From Stieleria magnilauensis (GTDB lineage: Bacteria > Planctomycetota > Planctomycetia > Pirellulales > Pirellulaceae), in assembly GCA_007753675.1 (NCBI GenBank), contig CP036432.1:10449381-10513380 (forward strand): 64,000 nt of DNA, in the 5' to 3' direction. Positions 1 through 9,974 of this stretch are shown here, piece by piece; position 1 is the first letter of the stretch; every line of letters begins with the position of its first letter. The position numbers and the translations under genes are program-made. The notes beneath the pieces are model-generated. The model was not told the origin of the DNA, ran no database searches, and saw nothing but the letters and a program-made list of their open reading frames with translations.

Positions 1-504
1 ATCCAGTTTGACGGTGTCCTTGATCACTCCCACACTGATCGCGGCGATGCTATCGCGCAGCGGACCTTCACCGATCTTCGCATCGGGCAATTCATTTTGC
101 ACCGCTTTGGCCAGCGCGATGAACCCGCCGGTGATCGATGCGGTTCGCGTGCCGCCGTCGGCTTGCAGGACATCGCAATCGACGACGATGGAGCGTTCGC
201 CGAGTGCCTTCAGGTCCACCACGGCACGCAGCGACCGGCCGATCAACCGCTGGATTTCCGTCGTCCGTCCGTCCACCTTGCTGCGTTCGCGTCGCTTCCG
301 CGGCACGGTGCTGCCGGGCAGCATGTTGTATTCGGCGGTGACCCAGCCCTTGCCCTTGCCTTCCATCCACGGCGGAACGCTGGGTTCAACCGATGCGGTG
401 CACAGGACGATCGTGTTGCCGGACTTGTACAGCACGTTGGCGGGATGATGGGCCAGGTAGCCGAGTTGGATCTCGACCGGGCGTAGTTGATCGTCGGGGC
501 GCAT
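1..504 (-). CDS. rph: Ribonuclease PH (partial, C-terminus outside window)
   Basis: Phosphorolytic 3'-to-5' exoribonuclease that trims the 3' ends of tRNA precursors. The visible 168 residues are the N-terminal two thirds. They start MRPDDQLRPVEIQLGYLAHH and contain the family hallmarks SGNTIVLCTASVE, AEYNMLPGST, the basic stretch RKRRERSKVDGRTTEIQRLI, and DCDVLQADGGTRTASITGG. The reading frame runs off the left edge, so roughly 70-90 C-terminal residues (the usual length is about 240) are missing from view. The ATG at 504 is chosen because the conserved RPD(x)LRPV start follows directly; no good Shine-Dalgarno precedes it, the upstream being pyrimidine-rich. It lies 74 bases downstream of argF on the same strand, so co-transcription is possible. 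Confidence 0.93.
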   Translation of the reverse strand, partial: MRPDDQLRPVEIQLGYLAHHPANVLYKSGNTIVLCTASVEPSVPPWMEGKGKGWVTAEYNMLPGSTVPRKRRERSKVDGRTTEIQRLIGRSLRAVVDLKALGERSIVVDCDVLQADGGTRTASITGGFIALAKAVQNELPDAKIGEGPLRDSIAAISVGVIKDTVKLD

Positions 505-578
505 GGAGGGGGAGGTGAAGTGGGGTGAGAAAGGGAGGATTTGGTTTCCGGACGTCGCGTACGCTTCCAGCTTGCGAC

Positions 579-1514
579 TCAGACTACGTTTTTACCGATC
601 CAATCGCGACCGAGCATCCAGACGAGCAAGCCTTTCTGGGCGTGCATCCGGTTTCCGGCTTGGCGGACGATGTCACTTTGGTCCCCGTCGATCACTTCGT
701 CGGTGATTTCTTCGCCGCGAACCGCCGGCAAACAATGCAGCACGCGAGCCGACGTGGGCGCCGCCTGCAGCAAGGTCTTGTTGAGCTGGAAATCTTTGAA
801 GGCCTGACGACGGGCAACCATCTCGGCTTCTTGTCCCATGCTGGTCCAGACATCGGTGTAGATCGCGTCGGCCGTCTTCACCGCCGCGGCGGGGTCGTGC
901 AGAGTTTCGATCTCCGCGTCCGGATAGGCGGCCTGGACCATTGCCATCCAATCCGATTCCATCTCATATCCATCGGGGCAGGCCAACGTGAATCGCATCT
1001 TCAGCATCGCGCAGATCAACGCCAGCGACTGAGCGACGTTGTTGCCGTCGCCGACGAACACGAGATGTTTGCCGGCGTAGGATCCGAAGGCTTCTTCGAT
1101 CGTCAAGATATCCGCGAGCGCCTGGCAGGGATGGCAGCGATCGGTCAATCCATTGATCACCGGCATGGCGTTGAAGCTGGCCAGCAATTCGACTTGGGCA
1201 TGTTGTTTGGCGCGACACACGACGGCGTCGACGAATTGGCCGAGCACGTTGGTGAAGTCGGACGGTGATTCACGTTTGCCCCAGCCGACATCGGAACCGA
1301 GAAACAGGCTTTCGCCGCCCAGCTGCGCCATCCCGGCCTCGAAACTCACCCGCGTCCGCAAGCTGGGCTTTTCGAACAGCAGCGCGATGACTTGGTTCTT
1401 CAAGATGTTGGGCCGATCACCGGCCGCCAACTTTTGCTTGACGACACCGGCGGTCCGCAGAATCAGCTGCAAGTCGTCGGGACTGATGTCGAACAGGGAT
1501 AAGAAGTGTTGCAT
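579..1514 (-). CDS. argF: Ornithine carbamoyltransferase
   Basis: Transfers the carbamoyl group of carbamoyl phosphate to ornithine, giving citrulline, in cytoplasmic arginine synthesis. The 311 residues match the usual family length. Visible motifs are the carbamoyl-phosphate loop EKPSLRTRVSFE near residue 50 (S-L-R-T-R instead of the commoner S-T-R-T-R), HPCQALAD, the ornithine-binding SMG loop in DVWTSMGQE, and the HCLPAVRGEE catalytic loop with NRMHAQK near the C-terminus. SLRTR also occurs in N-acetylornithine transcarbamylases, but the SMG motif and the HCLPA-RGEE end favour true ornithine carbamoyltransferase. It follows argB by 59 bases on the same strand. argD is not between them. 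Confidence 0.93.
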   Translation of the reverse strand: MQHFLSLFDISPDDLQLILRTAGVVKQKLAAGDRPNILKNQVIALLFEKPSLRTRVSFEAGMAQLGGESLFLGSDVGWGKRESPSDFTNVLGQFVDAVVCRAKQHAQVELLASFNAMPVINGLTDRCHPCQALADILTIEEAFGSYAGKHLVFVGDGNNVAQSLALICAMLKMRFTLACPDGYEMESDWMAMVQAAYPDAEIETLHDPAAAVKTADAIYTDVWTSMGQEAEMVARRQAFKDFQLNKTLLQAAPTSARVLHCLPAVRGEEITDEVIDGDQSDIVRQAGNRMHAQKGLLVWMLGRDWIGKNVV

Positions 1515-1573
1515 GAGAAGAACAGCTCACTTGCCAGCGTGATGAGAAACGTGCAAAGACACGACAAGGTTAG

Positions 1574-2437
1574 TTACTTGTAGATTTCGGTGCCGACGCC
1601 TTCAGAGGTGTAGATTTCCAACAGCAACGAATGTCGCAGCCGGCCGTCGACGATGTGCACCTTGCCGACGCCCCGTCCGAGTGTTTCCAAACAGGCTTCG
1701 ACTTTGGGAATCATACCCGAGGCGATGTGCCCGGAGTCGATCAACGCGCGGGCTTCGGTTTCACTGAGCGAGTGGATGATCGTGTCGGGATCATCTTTGT
1801 CCATGCGAACGCCGTTGACGTCGGAAAGGAAAACCAGCTTCTCGGCGCCGAGTGCCTGTGCGACCGCCATCGCCGCAGTGTCCGCGTTGACGTTGTAACA
1901 ACGCCCATCTTTGCCTTCACAGAAACTGGGGATGACCGGAACCTGGTCGGTGTACAACAGCCCTTCGATGACGCTGCGGTCGACTTCGGTCACCTGGCCG
2001 ACGTGTCCCAAGTCTTCACCGCTGTCCAGTTTCAACGGTTCTCCGAACAGCACGTTGGTGCTGTGCACGGACAGATTCATCGCCCGGCCACCGAGCCGCT
2101 CGATCTCGTCAGTCAAAAACTGATTGACTTCTCCGGCCAACACCCGCCGCACGACTTCCAAGGTCGCATCGTCGGTGTATCGCCGGCCGTGGATGAATTT
2201 TGGCTCCACGTTCGATTCGGCCAACGCCCGGTTGATCGCTTTTCCCCCGCCGTGAACCACCACGGGTTTCATGCCCACCGTTTCCATGAAGATCACATCC
2301 AACAGGATGTGCATCAACGCGTTCTCATCGTCCAGTACGCTGCCGCCGAGCTTGATGACGGTGGTCTTGCCACGGAATCTGCGAATCCATCCCATCGCTT
2401 CGATGAGAGTGTCAGCTTTGGCGATCGCTTCTTGCAC
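1574..2437 (-). CDS. argB: Acetylglutamate kinase
   Basis: Phosphorylates N-acetylglutamate, the second step of arginine synthesis; an amino-acid-kinase-fold enzyme of the cytoplasm. With a GTG start at 2437 it has 287 residues. Motifs are TTVIKLGGSVLDD (phosphate-binding Lys and Gly-Gly), VVVHGGGKAIN, NVNADTAAMAVAQALGA and LSDVNGVRMD, with SGMIPKVEACLETL near the C-terminus. The start was chosen because GTG 2437 has a GGAG 8 bases upstream. A longer in-frame GTG at 2476 adds 13 residues but has no ribosome-binding site. The gene is divergent from proC, with about 190 bases between starts. Confidence 0.93.
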   Translation of the reverse strand: MQEAIAKADTLIEAMGWIRRFRGKTTVIKLGGSVLDDENALMHILLDVIFMETVGMKPVVVHGGGKAINRALAESNVEPKFIHGRRYTDDATLEVVRRVLAGEVNQFLTDEIERLGGRAMNLSVHSTNVLFGEPLKLDSGEDLGHVGQVTEVDRSVIEGLLYTDQVPVIPSFCEGKDGRCYNVNADTAAMAVAQALGAEKLVFLSDVNGVRMDKDDPDTIIHSLSETEARALIDSGHIASGMIPKVEACLETLGRGVGKVHIVDGRLRHSLLLEIYTSEGVGTEIYK

Positions 2438-2630
2438 GCGGGAGACTCCAAACCGTGAGAAGGTTAAACTGTGCACGTCGAATTGGGCAAAACGAAAAAC
2501 GGACCATGCTAGGTGCCCGCCCGATGGGGGTCAATTGCGGGCCGGCCCGCTGGGCCCAGGTATCCGAAAAGAACCGCGTTTCCAATGCCTTTCCGCCCCC
2601 CTCCGGGGCATATACCGAAAAGAAACCTTG

Positions 2631-3437
2631 ATGAAAAAAGCGACTGTTGTAGTGATCGGCGGCGGACAGATGGGGCGTGCCCTGGTCGGTGGGATGCTGG
2701 CATCCGGCTTCGCCACAGCCGAACAAATCACCATCGTGGACCCCAGCCCCGACAGCCGCCAGTGGTGGACCAGCCAACACCCGACCGTCGGGTTCGGTGA
2801 CAAACTCGGTGGCGAGAACGCCCAAGCGGACATTTTCTTGCTGGCGGTCAAACCGCATCTGATCCCGCGTGTGGCCGCCGAAATCGCCGGATTGGTGGAC
2901 CAGACCAAACTGGTCATCTCGATCGCCGCCGGGGTTTCCCTGCAAACCTTGTGCGAGCATGCCGGTCACGAGCGCGTCATCCGCGTGATGCCGAACACCC
3001 CCAGCCTGGTCGGCGCCGGGGCGAGCGCGTTTTGCGTCGCGGCCGGCGCGACCGACGACGATTGCCGGTGGATCGAACAAGCCTTGGCCGGCGTCGGAAC
3101 GGTCGCCCGCGTCGCCGAGGCCCAGATGGATGCGGTCACCGGACTGAGCGGCTCCGGCCCGGCGTACATCTGTTTGGTGATCGAGGCACTTGCCGATGGC
3201 GGCGTGCTGGCCGGGCTACCGAGACCGTTGGCGATGACCCTGGCCGCTCAGACCGTGCTGGGGACCGCTAAGATGGTGACCGAAACCGGACGCCACCCGG
3301 CAGAACTGAAAGACGCCGTCGCCAGCCCCGGCGGCACGACGATCGCCGCGCTGAAAGTGTTGGAAGAAAAAGGCCTCCGCGCCGCATTGATCAGCGCGGT
3401 TGAAGCGAGCGCGAAGCGAAGCCGCGAACTGGGTTAA
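2631..3437 (+). CDS. proC: Pyrroline-5-carboxylate reductase
   Basis: Reduces 1-pyrroline-5-carboxylate to proline with NAD(P)H, the last step of proline synthesis. It has 268 residues, the normal size. The N-terminal Rossmann motif is VVVIGGGQMGRALVGGML; then LAVKPHLIP, VIRVMPNTPSLVGAGASAF, and the signature region TGLSGSGPAYICLVIEALAD followed by DAVASPGGTTIAAL. The ATG at 2631 is used because the Rossmann fold begins at residue 5; the frame stays open further upstream but that stretch is not conserved protein. Its 3' end overlaps the convergent E2 gene by 4 bases (3434-3437). Confidence 0.95.
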   Translation: MKKATVVVIGGGQMGRALVGGMLASGFATAEQITIVDPSPDSRQWWTSQHPTVGFGDKLGGENAQADIFLLAVKPHLIPRVAAEIAGLVDQTKLVISIAAGVSLQTLCEHAGHERVIRVMPNTPSLVGAGASAFCVAAGATDDDCRWIEQALAGVGTVARVAEAQMDAVTGLSGSGPAYICLVIEALADGGVLAGLPRPLAMTLAAQTVLGTAKMVTETGRHPAELKDAVASPGGTTIAALKVLEEKGLRAALISAVEASAKRSRELG

Positions 3438-4729
3438 AGTTCCAGAAACAGTCTCGCCGGATCTTCGATCACTTCCTTGATCGTGCGCAGGAACCCGACG
3501 GCTTCGCGGCCGTCGACGATGCGGTGATCGTAGGTCAGCGCGACGTACATCATCGGTCGGATTTCGACTTTGCCATCGATCGCGACGGGCCGGTCCTGGA
3601 TCGAATGCAATCCCAGGATCCCGCTTTGTGGCGGATTGACGATCGGGGTACTGAGCAGCGACCCATAGATGCCACCGTTGCTGATCGTGAACGTCCCACC
3701 GATCAGGTCTTCGGCTTGCAACCTGTTTTCGACCGCTTGCTTGGCAAAGTCGGCGATCGTCCATTCGATTTCCGCAAACGACAGACGTTCGGTGTTTCGA
3801 ACGATGGGCACGACCAGGCCTTTTCCGCCGCCCATGGCGATCCCGAGATCCTGGTAGTTGCGGTAAATAGCGCTGTCATCGCGGATTTCTGCGTTGACGG
3901 CGGGAAAGCGTCGCAGCGCTTCGACGCTCGCCTTGGCGAAGAATGACATGAAGCCGAGTTTGACACCGTGCTTTTCCAGAAACGCGTCTTTGTACTTCTT
4001 GCGAAGACTCATCACGGGCTGCATGTCGATTTCGTTGAACGTCGTCAACAATGCGGCGGTCTGTTGGGCGCTGACCAGCCGCGATGCGATCGTTCGGCGC
4101 AGCATGCTGAGCGGCTTGACCTCTTCGCTGCGATCGGGCGCACCGGTCATCAGTGTGCTGGTCGGCTTGGACGGTGCAGTCACCCCCGTGGAGGCGGCAG
4201 GCTTGCCAGCCGATTTTTTGGCGGGCGGTGCTTCGGCGGGCTTGGACGCCTGTTTCGCCCCGCCGGATTCGAGAAACCGCTGCACGTCTTCTTTCAACAG
4301 TCGGCCGCCGGGGCCGCTGGCGGGAACATCCGAAGCCGACAAACCGTTCTCGTCGAGCAGGCGCTGCGCGGCGGGCATCACAAAACTGGCGGCTGATCCA
4401 CCCGAACCGGAACCGCCGGCGGAGTCGGCAGGCGCGGCGGTCGAGCCCGAGTCTGGGGATGCCGATGCGTCGGAGTCGGGTTTCGGGGCGACGCGAATCT
4501 TCGCGATCAGCTCACCGATCTCGGCAAAATCCCCCTCCTGCTTGGTGATTCCTTCCAAGAATCCGGCCGCCGGGGCGGGCAGCTGAACCGATGCCTTTTC
4601 CGTTTCAATCTCCACCAAGTCCTCGCCCGAATCGACCCATTCGCCCTCGGACTTGATCCAAGCCCCTAATTGAACTTCGGTGATGGACTCGCCAACGGTC
4701 GGCACTTCAACGTCTACGATTTCGCTCAC
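3434..4729 (-). CDS. odhB: Dihydrolipoyllysine succinyltransferase, E2 of 2-oxoglutarate dehydrogenase
   Basis: Core subunit of the 2-oxoglutarate dehydrogenase complex, moving succinyl groups from lipoamide to CoA in the TCA cycle. Of 431 residues, about 1-80 form the lipoyl domain with lipoyl-Lys45 in EIETEKASVQL. An Ala/Ser/Pro-rich linker follows. About 115-155 is the E3/E1-binding domain (MPAAQRLLDENGLSASDVP, GPGGRLLKEDV). The rest is the acyltransferase domain, ending in the active-site sequence YDHRIVDGREA (His402, Asp406). The start is unsure: GTG 4729 gives the typical MSEIVDVEVPTVGES, and an in-frame TTG at 4747 would add six residues. Neither has a clear ribosome-binding site. The E1 and E3 genes are not adjacent. 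Confidence 0.92.
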   Translation of the reverse strand: MSEIVDVEVPTVGESITEVQLGAWIKSEGEWVDSGEDLVEIETEKASVQLPAPAAGFLEGITKQEGDFAEIGELIAKIRVAPKPDSDASASPDSGSTAAPADSAGGSGSGGSAASFVMPAAQRLLDENGLSASDVPASGPGGRLLKEDVQRFLESGGAKQASKPAEAPPAKKSAGKPAASTGVTAPSKPTSTLMTGAPDRSEEVKPLSMLRRTIASRLVSAQQTAALLTTFNEIDMQPVMSLRKKYKDAFLEKHGVKLGFMSFFAKASVEALRRFPAVNAEIRDDSAIYRNYQDLGIAMGGGKGLVVPIVRNTERLSFAEIEWTIADFAKQAVENRLQAEDLIGGTFTISNGGIYGSLLSTPIVNPPQSGILGLHSIQDRPVAIDGKVEIRPMMYVALTYDHRIVDGREAVGFLRTIKEVIEDPARLFLEL

Positions 4730-4841
4730 GGCTTCCGGATGTCCCAATCAAAGATGAAGATCGAATTTTTCCCGTCAAACGCGGGCATCGTCACAGGATA
4801 ACGGGCAAATGCCAAGGTGTCATCGACGGAAACGGGCCCAA

Positions 4842-7800
4842 TTAGGTTCTCAGCATCCGGATCAGATCGTCGTTGGACAGCTTGGCCGCGGCTTCGGTCC
4901 CTTTCATCACCCCGGCGACCAGATCGCGTTTGGATTCGTGCAGCGCCAAGATTTCCTCTTCGATCGTGCCCCGGGCGACGATCCGGTAGACCATCACCGG
5001 TTTGTCTTGCCCCATCCGGTGGGCCCGGTCGGTCGCCTGGTCTTCCACGGCCGGATTCCACCAGGGATCCATGTGGATGACATAGTCGGCGGCGGTCAGA
5101 TTGAGCCCGGTTCCGCCGGCTTTGAGCGAAATCAGGAAAACGTCGGCGCTCCCGGTTTGGAACTCGTCGACGGCCACCTGCCGCGCCTTGGCGGGGGTCG
5201 ACCCATCGAGGTACTGGTACGTGAATCCACGCTCATCGAGGGCCTTACGGATCAACGCCAGGTGCTCGGTGAACTGGCTGAAGACGAGCGCCCGGTGGCC
5301 TTCTTCGCGGAGGCTGTCCAAGGTTTCACAGAGCTGATCGAGTTTGGCCGACGATTCGGTCCATTGCTTGTTGACCAAACCGGCATGGCAGGCGATTTGC
5401 CGCAGCCGGGTCATCAGCGCCAGAATCTTGAAACGTTGGTCTTTGATGTGCGGCAGGGCTTCGAGGGTTTCAATTTCGCCGATCGCCGCCAAGCGGACCT
5501 TCTCGTACTCGGCTCGCTCGGCCGGACTCAGATCGACATACAAGTTCATCTCGGTGCGGGGCGGCAATTCGGTCAACACCTCGGACTTGGTTCGGCGGAG
5601 CACGAAGGGCTGCAACCGCTCGGCCAGCGCCTTGCGGGCCGACTCGCTAGATTCCTTTTCGATCGGCCCGGCGAATCGTTTGCGGAAATGTTCCCAGCCG
5701 CCGAAGACGCCCGGCGAAACGACGTGGAACAGACTCCACAATTCACCGAGATGGTTTTCCACCGGCGTTCCGGTCAGCGCGACCGTCCAATCGGCGTCGA
5801 TCCCGGCGATTGCCTTACTGGTCTTGCTGCGACTGTTCTTGATCGCCTGGGCTTCGTCCAACACCAGGGTCGACCAGGACACCCCGGCAAGCGCCTCGGC
5901 ATCGCGCAAGGCCAACCCGTAGCTGCAGATCACCAACGACCGGGGTCCGACCGTGGGCAGAAACTCGCCGCGTTCGGTTTCACGGTACAGGTGGACGTCC
6001 AGGTCGGGGGCAAAACGCTCTGCCTCGCGCTGCCAATTGAACCCGACACTGGTCGGCGCGATCACCAGCGCCGGACCGTCGGCGGATCGATCCAGCAAGA
6101 CGGCCAGCGTTTGAAGTGTCTTGCCCAAACCCATGTCGTCGGCCAAGATGCCGCCGACGCCCCACTCGGCCAACTTGCGCAGCCACTTGTATCCGTCGAT
6201 CTGGTAGTCCCGCAGATTGGCATCCAAGTTCTGCGGCACGGTCGGATCCAGCTTCTCCGCCTTGGCCAATCGTTTGACGCATTTTTCCCAGGCACGGCTG
6301 GCTTTGACGGCGACGTCGGAATCGACCAATTCACGAATCGCCGGGGCCGCGGTCGCATCCAATTTCAGCGTGTTGCGATCCTTGTGCGTCGCATCCTGCA
6401 AACGCTTCAGTCGCTTCCGCAACCCTTCGGAGATTCTGGCCCACTGCCCATCGGCCAGTTTGATGTAATCGCCGATACCGTCTTGATCATCCGCCGGCAG
6501 CCCGTTGATCAACTCGGCCAGCGGCATCGAGTGCTCACCGAACTTGCATTCGCCTGAGATCCCGAACCAATTGCGTTTGTTCGTGATGTCGACCTTGACG
6601 TTGCTGCTGGACAAGTTGCCGAGCACCGTGACCGGTTTTTCGCCGGTGCGATCCCACAGCACTTCGACGTCACTCTCGGGCGACTGCAGGTCCTCGATCA
6701 GACGCAGCGCGGCGCCGAAATCATCGATCGTTCCGAACCAATTCTCGCGGTCCACCGACAGACGCCAGCGCTTGAGCAGCCGATCAATTTGCTCGGATTC
6801 TCGAGTGACCGAGCGGGCCAGCTGCAACTTCTCGCCGTCGCGTTCGGTGGCTACGACCATCGGTCCCGTCAATGGTCGCCTGAGCACACCGGCGGCGTCG
6901 CGGACGCGGAGCCCGAAATCGAGCCGGCCGTCGGCTCGACTACGAAGTAGGATCGCCGGACGGGCGTCCGTAAAACGGACCGGACCCGCCACCGAAGGCG
7001 GCAACAGAATGGAAATCTGTTTTTGAAGCTTGGCCAGAGGTTGCAGCAAGTCTTCGCGGCGGTCCAGGGCGACCGGAGGCAGTTGGCAAATCGAACGAAT
7101 CAACTCGGCTTCGTTTGCCTTCGACTTGCCGACCAAGATTTCGTCGGCGTCCAGGTCGATGCGCAGAAAGGTTTCACCGGAGGCGATCACTCTGGGATAG
7201 ATCTTCGATCCGTCTTGATTCGAAAACAGGACACGGTAGTTGTCCTTTGAGATCCCGACGGCGAGATAGTTGGGATAGTCCCGGACGCTGATCGGTTCGG
7301 AATCCCAAGTGACGTTGTTCTGCCCGACCAGTTGCTCGATCGCTTCGACCGCGTCCAACTGGTAGCCGGAGTCGCCGTAGTAATGCCGACCGGCACGCTC
7401 GATCTTGGCGACCACCGCAAGATCGGCATCGGTCAGCGGGAGCGAACGATCGGTGATCAAGTTGTCCAGACGAATCTTCTTGCCTTTGGTGAATCCATTG
7501 CCACGTTTCTTTTTTTGCTGAAGCAGCGGTTGGACCGACAGATATCCCCCGCTGCTCTGCGTAAAGTTCCAAATGATCCGCTGCGTCACAATCGCGGCCA
7601 GCGGCGGCAACAGATCGTCATCTTCGTCGGCGACATCGGAAAACAGGTCGTGTTGCTCGGTCGTGATCCGATTCAGCTCGGCGATCGCGATCGTCGAGGG
7701 GTCGGCCACATAGGCGTCGCGCGGCGGCTCACCCGACTCCATCTCCCCTTGAGCGATCCGCGACCGCAAGGGCTGGTTGTGCTGCAATTGCTCGAGCGCG

Positions 7801-8252
7801 TGCAACACAAATTGATAGCAGTGCACGCAAGGTTCGATTCCGCCCGATTCGGCGCAGTCACAACCCGCCGGCGATGATTCCGCATCCACACTCAAGTAGA
7901 CGTTGTGGTGGACACCCTTGCTTGACCAAGAACCCTGCATCTCGCCGCAGCGATAAATCCTTTCGATGTGGATTTTTGCCGGGATCGATCGATCGGCCCG
8001 CTGAAGTGCATGAGCGGACCTGATCTGAGGGGGAAAGCTCTCCAACAGCTCTCGCAACGCGAAGAACCAGGATTGGACGTCCTGGCAGTCAAAGCGGGGC
8101 TCATCGAACCAATCTTCGCCCTCATCAAGCAACGACTGCAGCCCGATCAGACCATTTTTGTTCTTTGCCTGCGAAAGGACTTTGCGAAGCTTTTGCAACT
8201 GGATTTTCGATCGCGACACCGGGAACTCCGTTTCACAAGTCTGTGTGGTCAA
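4842..8252 (-). CDS. SNF2-family helicase with SWIM zinc finger
   Basis: A Swi2/Snf2 (DEAD/H superfamily 2) ATPase of 1136 residues, expected to translocate on double-stranded DNA and remodel protein-DNA complexes. The N-terminal region has a SWIM-type zinc finger near residues 130-150 (C-D-C, then C-V-H in the pattern CxC-xn-CxH). The C-terminal half holds the motor: motif I ILADDMGLGKTLQTLA near 700, motif II LVLDEAQAIKN near 800, motif III ALTGTPVENHLGELWS, motif V LKAGGTGLNLTAADYVIHMD and motif VI DQATDRAHRMGQ. The start is TTG at 8252, 12 bases below the ABC permease gene, suggesting translational coupling or at least the same transcript. Its cellular role and partners are unknown. Confidence 0.9.
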   Translation of the reverse strand: MTTQTCETEFPVSRSKIQLQKLRKVLSQAKNKNGLIGLQSLLDEGEDWFDEPRFDCQDVQSWFFALRELLESFPPQIRSAHALQRADRSIPAKIHIERIYRCGEMQGSWSSKGVHHNVYLSVDAESSPAGCDCAESGGIEPCVHCYQFVLHALEQLQHNQPLRSRIAQGEMESGEPPRDAYVADPSTIAIAELNRITTEQHDLFSDVADEDDDLLPPLAAIVTQRIIWNFTQSSGGYLSVQPLLQQKKKRGNGFTKGKKIRLDNLITDRSLPLTDADLAVVAKIERAGRHYYGDSGYQLDAVEAIEQLVGQNNVTWDSEPISVRDYPNYLAVGISKDNYRVLFSNQDGSKIYPRVIASGETFLRIDLDADEILVGKSKANEAELIRSICQLPPVALDRREDLLQPLAKLQKQISILLPPSVAGPVRFTDARPAILLRSRADGRLDFGLRVRDAAGVLRRPLTGPMVVATERDGEKLQLARSVTRESEQIDRLLKRWRLSVDRENWFGTIDDFGAALRLIEDLQSPESDVEVLWDRTGEKPVTVLGNLSSSNVKVDITNKRNWFGISGECKFGEHSMPLAELINGLPADDQDGIGDYIKLADGQWARISEGLRKRLKRLQDATHKDRNTLKLDATAAPAIRELVDSDVAVKASRAWEKCVKRLAKAEKLDPTVPQNLDANLRDYQIDGYKWLRKLAEWGVGGILADDMGLGKTLQTLAVLLDRSADGPALVIAPTSVGFNWQREAERFAPDLDVHLYRETERGEFLPTVGPRSLVICSYGLALRDAEALAGVSWSTLVLDEAQAIKNSRSKTSKAIAGIDADWTVALTGTPVENHLGELWSLFHVVSPGVFGGWEHFRKRFAGPIEKESSESARKALAERLQPFVLRRTKSEVLTELPPRTEMNLYVDLSPAERAEYEKVRLAAIGEIETLEALPHIKDQRFKILALMTRLRQIACHAGLVNKQWTESSAKLDQLCETLDSLREEGHRALVFSQFTEHLALIRKALDERGFTYQYLDGSTPAKARQVAVDEFQTGSADVFLISLKAGGTGLNLTAADYVIHMDPWWNPAVEDQATDRAHRMGQDKPVMVYRIVARGTIEEEILALHESKRDLVAGVMKGTEAAAKLSNDDLIRMLRT

Positions 8253-8264
8253 CAGACAATCAAT

Positions 8265-9974
8265 CTACCGTCCGCCACCGTTTTCGACGAGTTGGTTTTC
8301 CGACTCGTCCGCCAAATCCTGCTTGACCCGCAACGGCACCGCGATTTTCCGCAGCCGAAACTCGCGAAACAGCGAAATCAAATTGATCGCCAACACTCCC
8401 GATCCGACCACCAGGATCAACATCGCGACTTCAGCCGGCAGCCCCCGTGAGCTGAACGCTTCGTCCCACGTCCACCCCCAATTGCTCGCGTGCAGGGCGG
8501 AGTAGCTAAACGAGACGCGGCCTTGGATGGCCACATCGATGATCGCCGGCACGATCACGCCCAAGAAATATGCAACGATCGCCGCAATCAGGGGGGCGAC
8601 AAAGGAGGGCCCGAACCGCTTCAGAAACGGCATCGACAGCAAGCGAATGATCCCCAGATATCCCAGCAGATAGCCGATCATCATCGCCGCAAAGATCGGC
8701 GGAGGAGTGTCCACACTCGTTCCCCGGACGACTCCCGTCTGGAAGCCAAGTACACCCACCCCGGCCAACACCAACAGCCCCGCCACGCCCGTGCCGATGA
8801 CAAACATGAAACCGGTCCCCGGCCCGGGCATCCACCACGTGAACAACATGCGGGTCCCGTAAGTGGCCGGCAATCCGCGTCGCACGCGGGGGCTCAACTC
8901 CGAAGCTTCGCCGCACATGAACATCCCGACCAACAACCAATAGATCCCCAGGTACAGCAGCCCCTCATTGATCCATTCGAAATCACCGGTCACCCAGGCG
9001 GCATAGGCGATCGTCACCACCCAGATCGCCTGCTGGAAAAACAGAATCACGCGCAATCGAGTCGAGCGATTTTCCGTGACCGGGGCGATACGGGCCGCCG
9101 CCGCGGCCACGAACAAAACGACGAACGATGCCGCAACGGTGAACGAAGCGAGAAACCCGAACCAAGTCCCACTCCATTGCTCGGGCAACACCATCGAGAA
9201 AACAAAACCGCAACACGTGAACTCCACCACGACGATGAACGCGACCAAGCCGACCAACAGAAACGTTTGCAGCGTCCGGCCCTTGGCCAGCGTCGACAGC
9301 ACCAACGCGAGCGCCGTCAACACCATCGCCGTGATAAAAACAATCGCGACGACCAAGACGATGGTCAGCAACCCGATCCCACGGAGCAGATAACAAAACG
9401 CCAAACAGGGCACGATGGCGGAGAAGTAAATCAGCATCTGAAGCACCGCACTGTTCATCTTCCCCGACACGATCCGCCAGGCCGACAGACGCGTGATCGC
9501 CAACATCTCATACGTCCCTTCATCGAGTTCGGCGGCCAAGGAGCGAAACGCCACCAAGGGAACGAAGGCGAACATCGAAACGGACAGGATCAGGAAGTAA
9601 CCGATCATCATTGATTCACCGGTCGGGATGTAATAAACATCCGGCGCATTGAACACGATCCCCATGATCGTCCAGGCGCACGACGCGGCCAGCAAACAGA
9701 AAAACGTGATCAGAAACTGCTTGCTCTTGAGCGATTGCCTGGCCTCTTTGACCAAGATCGGATTCAACAGACTCGTCAGCCGCTCGGTCGCCCGATCCAC
9801 CCAGCCCCAAAACCCACTCGCGTCAGGGTCCAGCGCCAGTGCCGGGTAGGGAATCGCCTGGCCACCGCCGCCGAGTGAAAGTTCGGCGACCGGGTGCAAC
9901 GGTTGGCCGGCCGACGGGTCGGAATCACCGTCACCGCCGTCCCCCGCACGTCTCGATGCCTCTTGATCGCTCAT
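8265..9974 (-). CDS. ABC-2 type transporter permease
   Basis: Integral membrane protein of 569 residues with many hydrophobic helices, for example FLITFFCLLAASCAWTIMGI and LLTIVLVVAIVFITAMVLTA. It has the ABC-2 permease pattern LNPILVKEARQSLKSKQFL before the first helix and DEGTYEMLAITRLSAWRIVSGK, which resembles the coupling helix of NatB/GldF-like subunits. It overlaps the preceding ATPase gene by 4 bases (9971-9974), so the two should form one transporter. The substrate is not visible. About 90 N-terminal residues are cytoplasmic, with a Gly/Asp-rich start. Confidence 0.88.
   Translation of the reverse strand: MSDQEASRRAGDGGDGDSDPSAGQPLHPVAELSLGGGGQAIPYPALALDPDASGFWGWVDRATERLTSLLNPILVKEARQSLKSKQFLITFFCLLAASCAWTIMGIVFNAPDVYYIPTGESMMIGYFLILSVSMFAFVPLVAFRSLAAELDEGTYEMLAITRLSAWRIVSGKMNSAVLQMLIYFSAIVPCLAFCYLLRGIGLLTIVLVVAIVFITAMVLTALALVLSTLAKGRTLQTFLLVGLVAFIVVVEFTCCGFVFSMVLPEQWSGTWFGFLASFTVAASFVVLFVAAAAARIAPVTENRSTRLRVILFFQQAIWVVTIAYAAWVTGDFEWINEGLLYLGIYWLLVGMFMCGEASELSPRVRRGLPATYGTRMLFTWWMPGPGTGFMFVIGTGVAGLLVLAGVGVLGFQTGVVRGTSVDTPPPIFAAMMIGYLLGYLGIIRLLSMPFLKRFGPSFVAPLIAAIVAYFLGVIVPAIIDVAIQGRVSFSYSALHASNWGWTWDEAFSSRGLPAEVAMLILVVGSGVLAINLISLFREFRLRKIAVPLRVKQDLADESENQLVENGGGR

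Noticed and set aside
579..1514. N-acetylornithine carbamoyltransferase instead of ArgF, because of SLRTR
   Set aside because: The SMG loop and the HCLPA-RGEE region fit ornithine carbamoyltransferase, and argB is adjacent.
4809..6557. A 582-residue open frame antisense to the SNF2 helicase
   Set aside because: It overlaps conserved helicase motifs on the other strand and has Gln/Arg/Gly-rich antisense composition.
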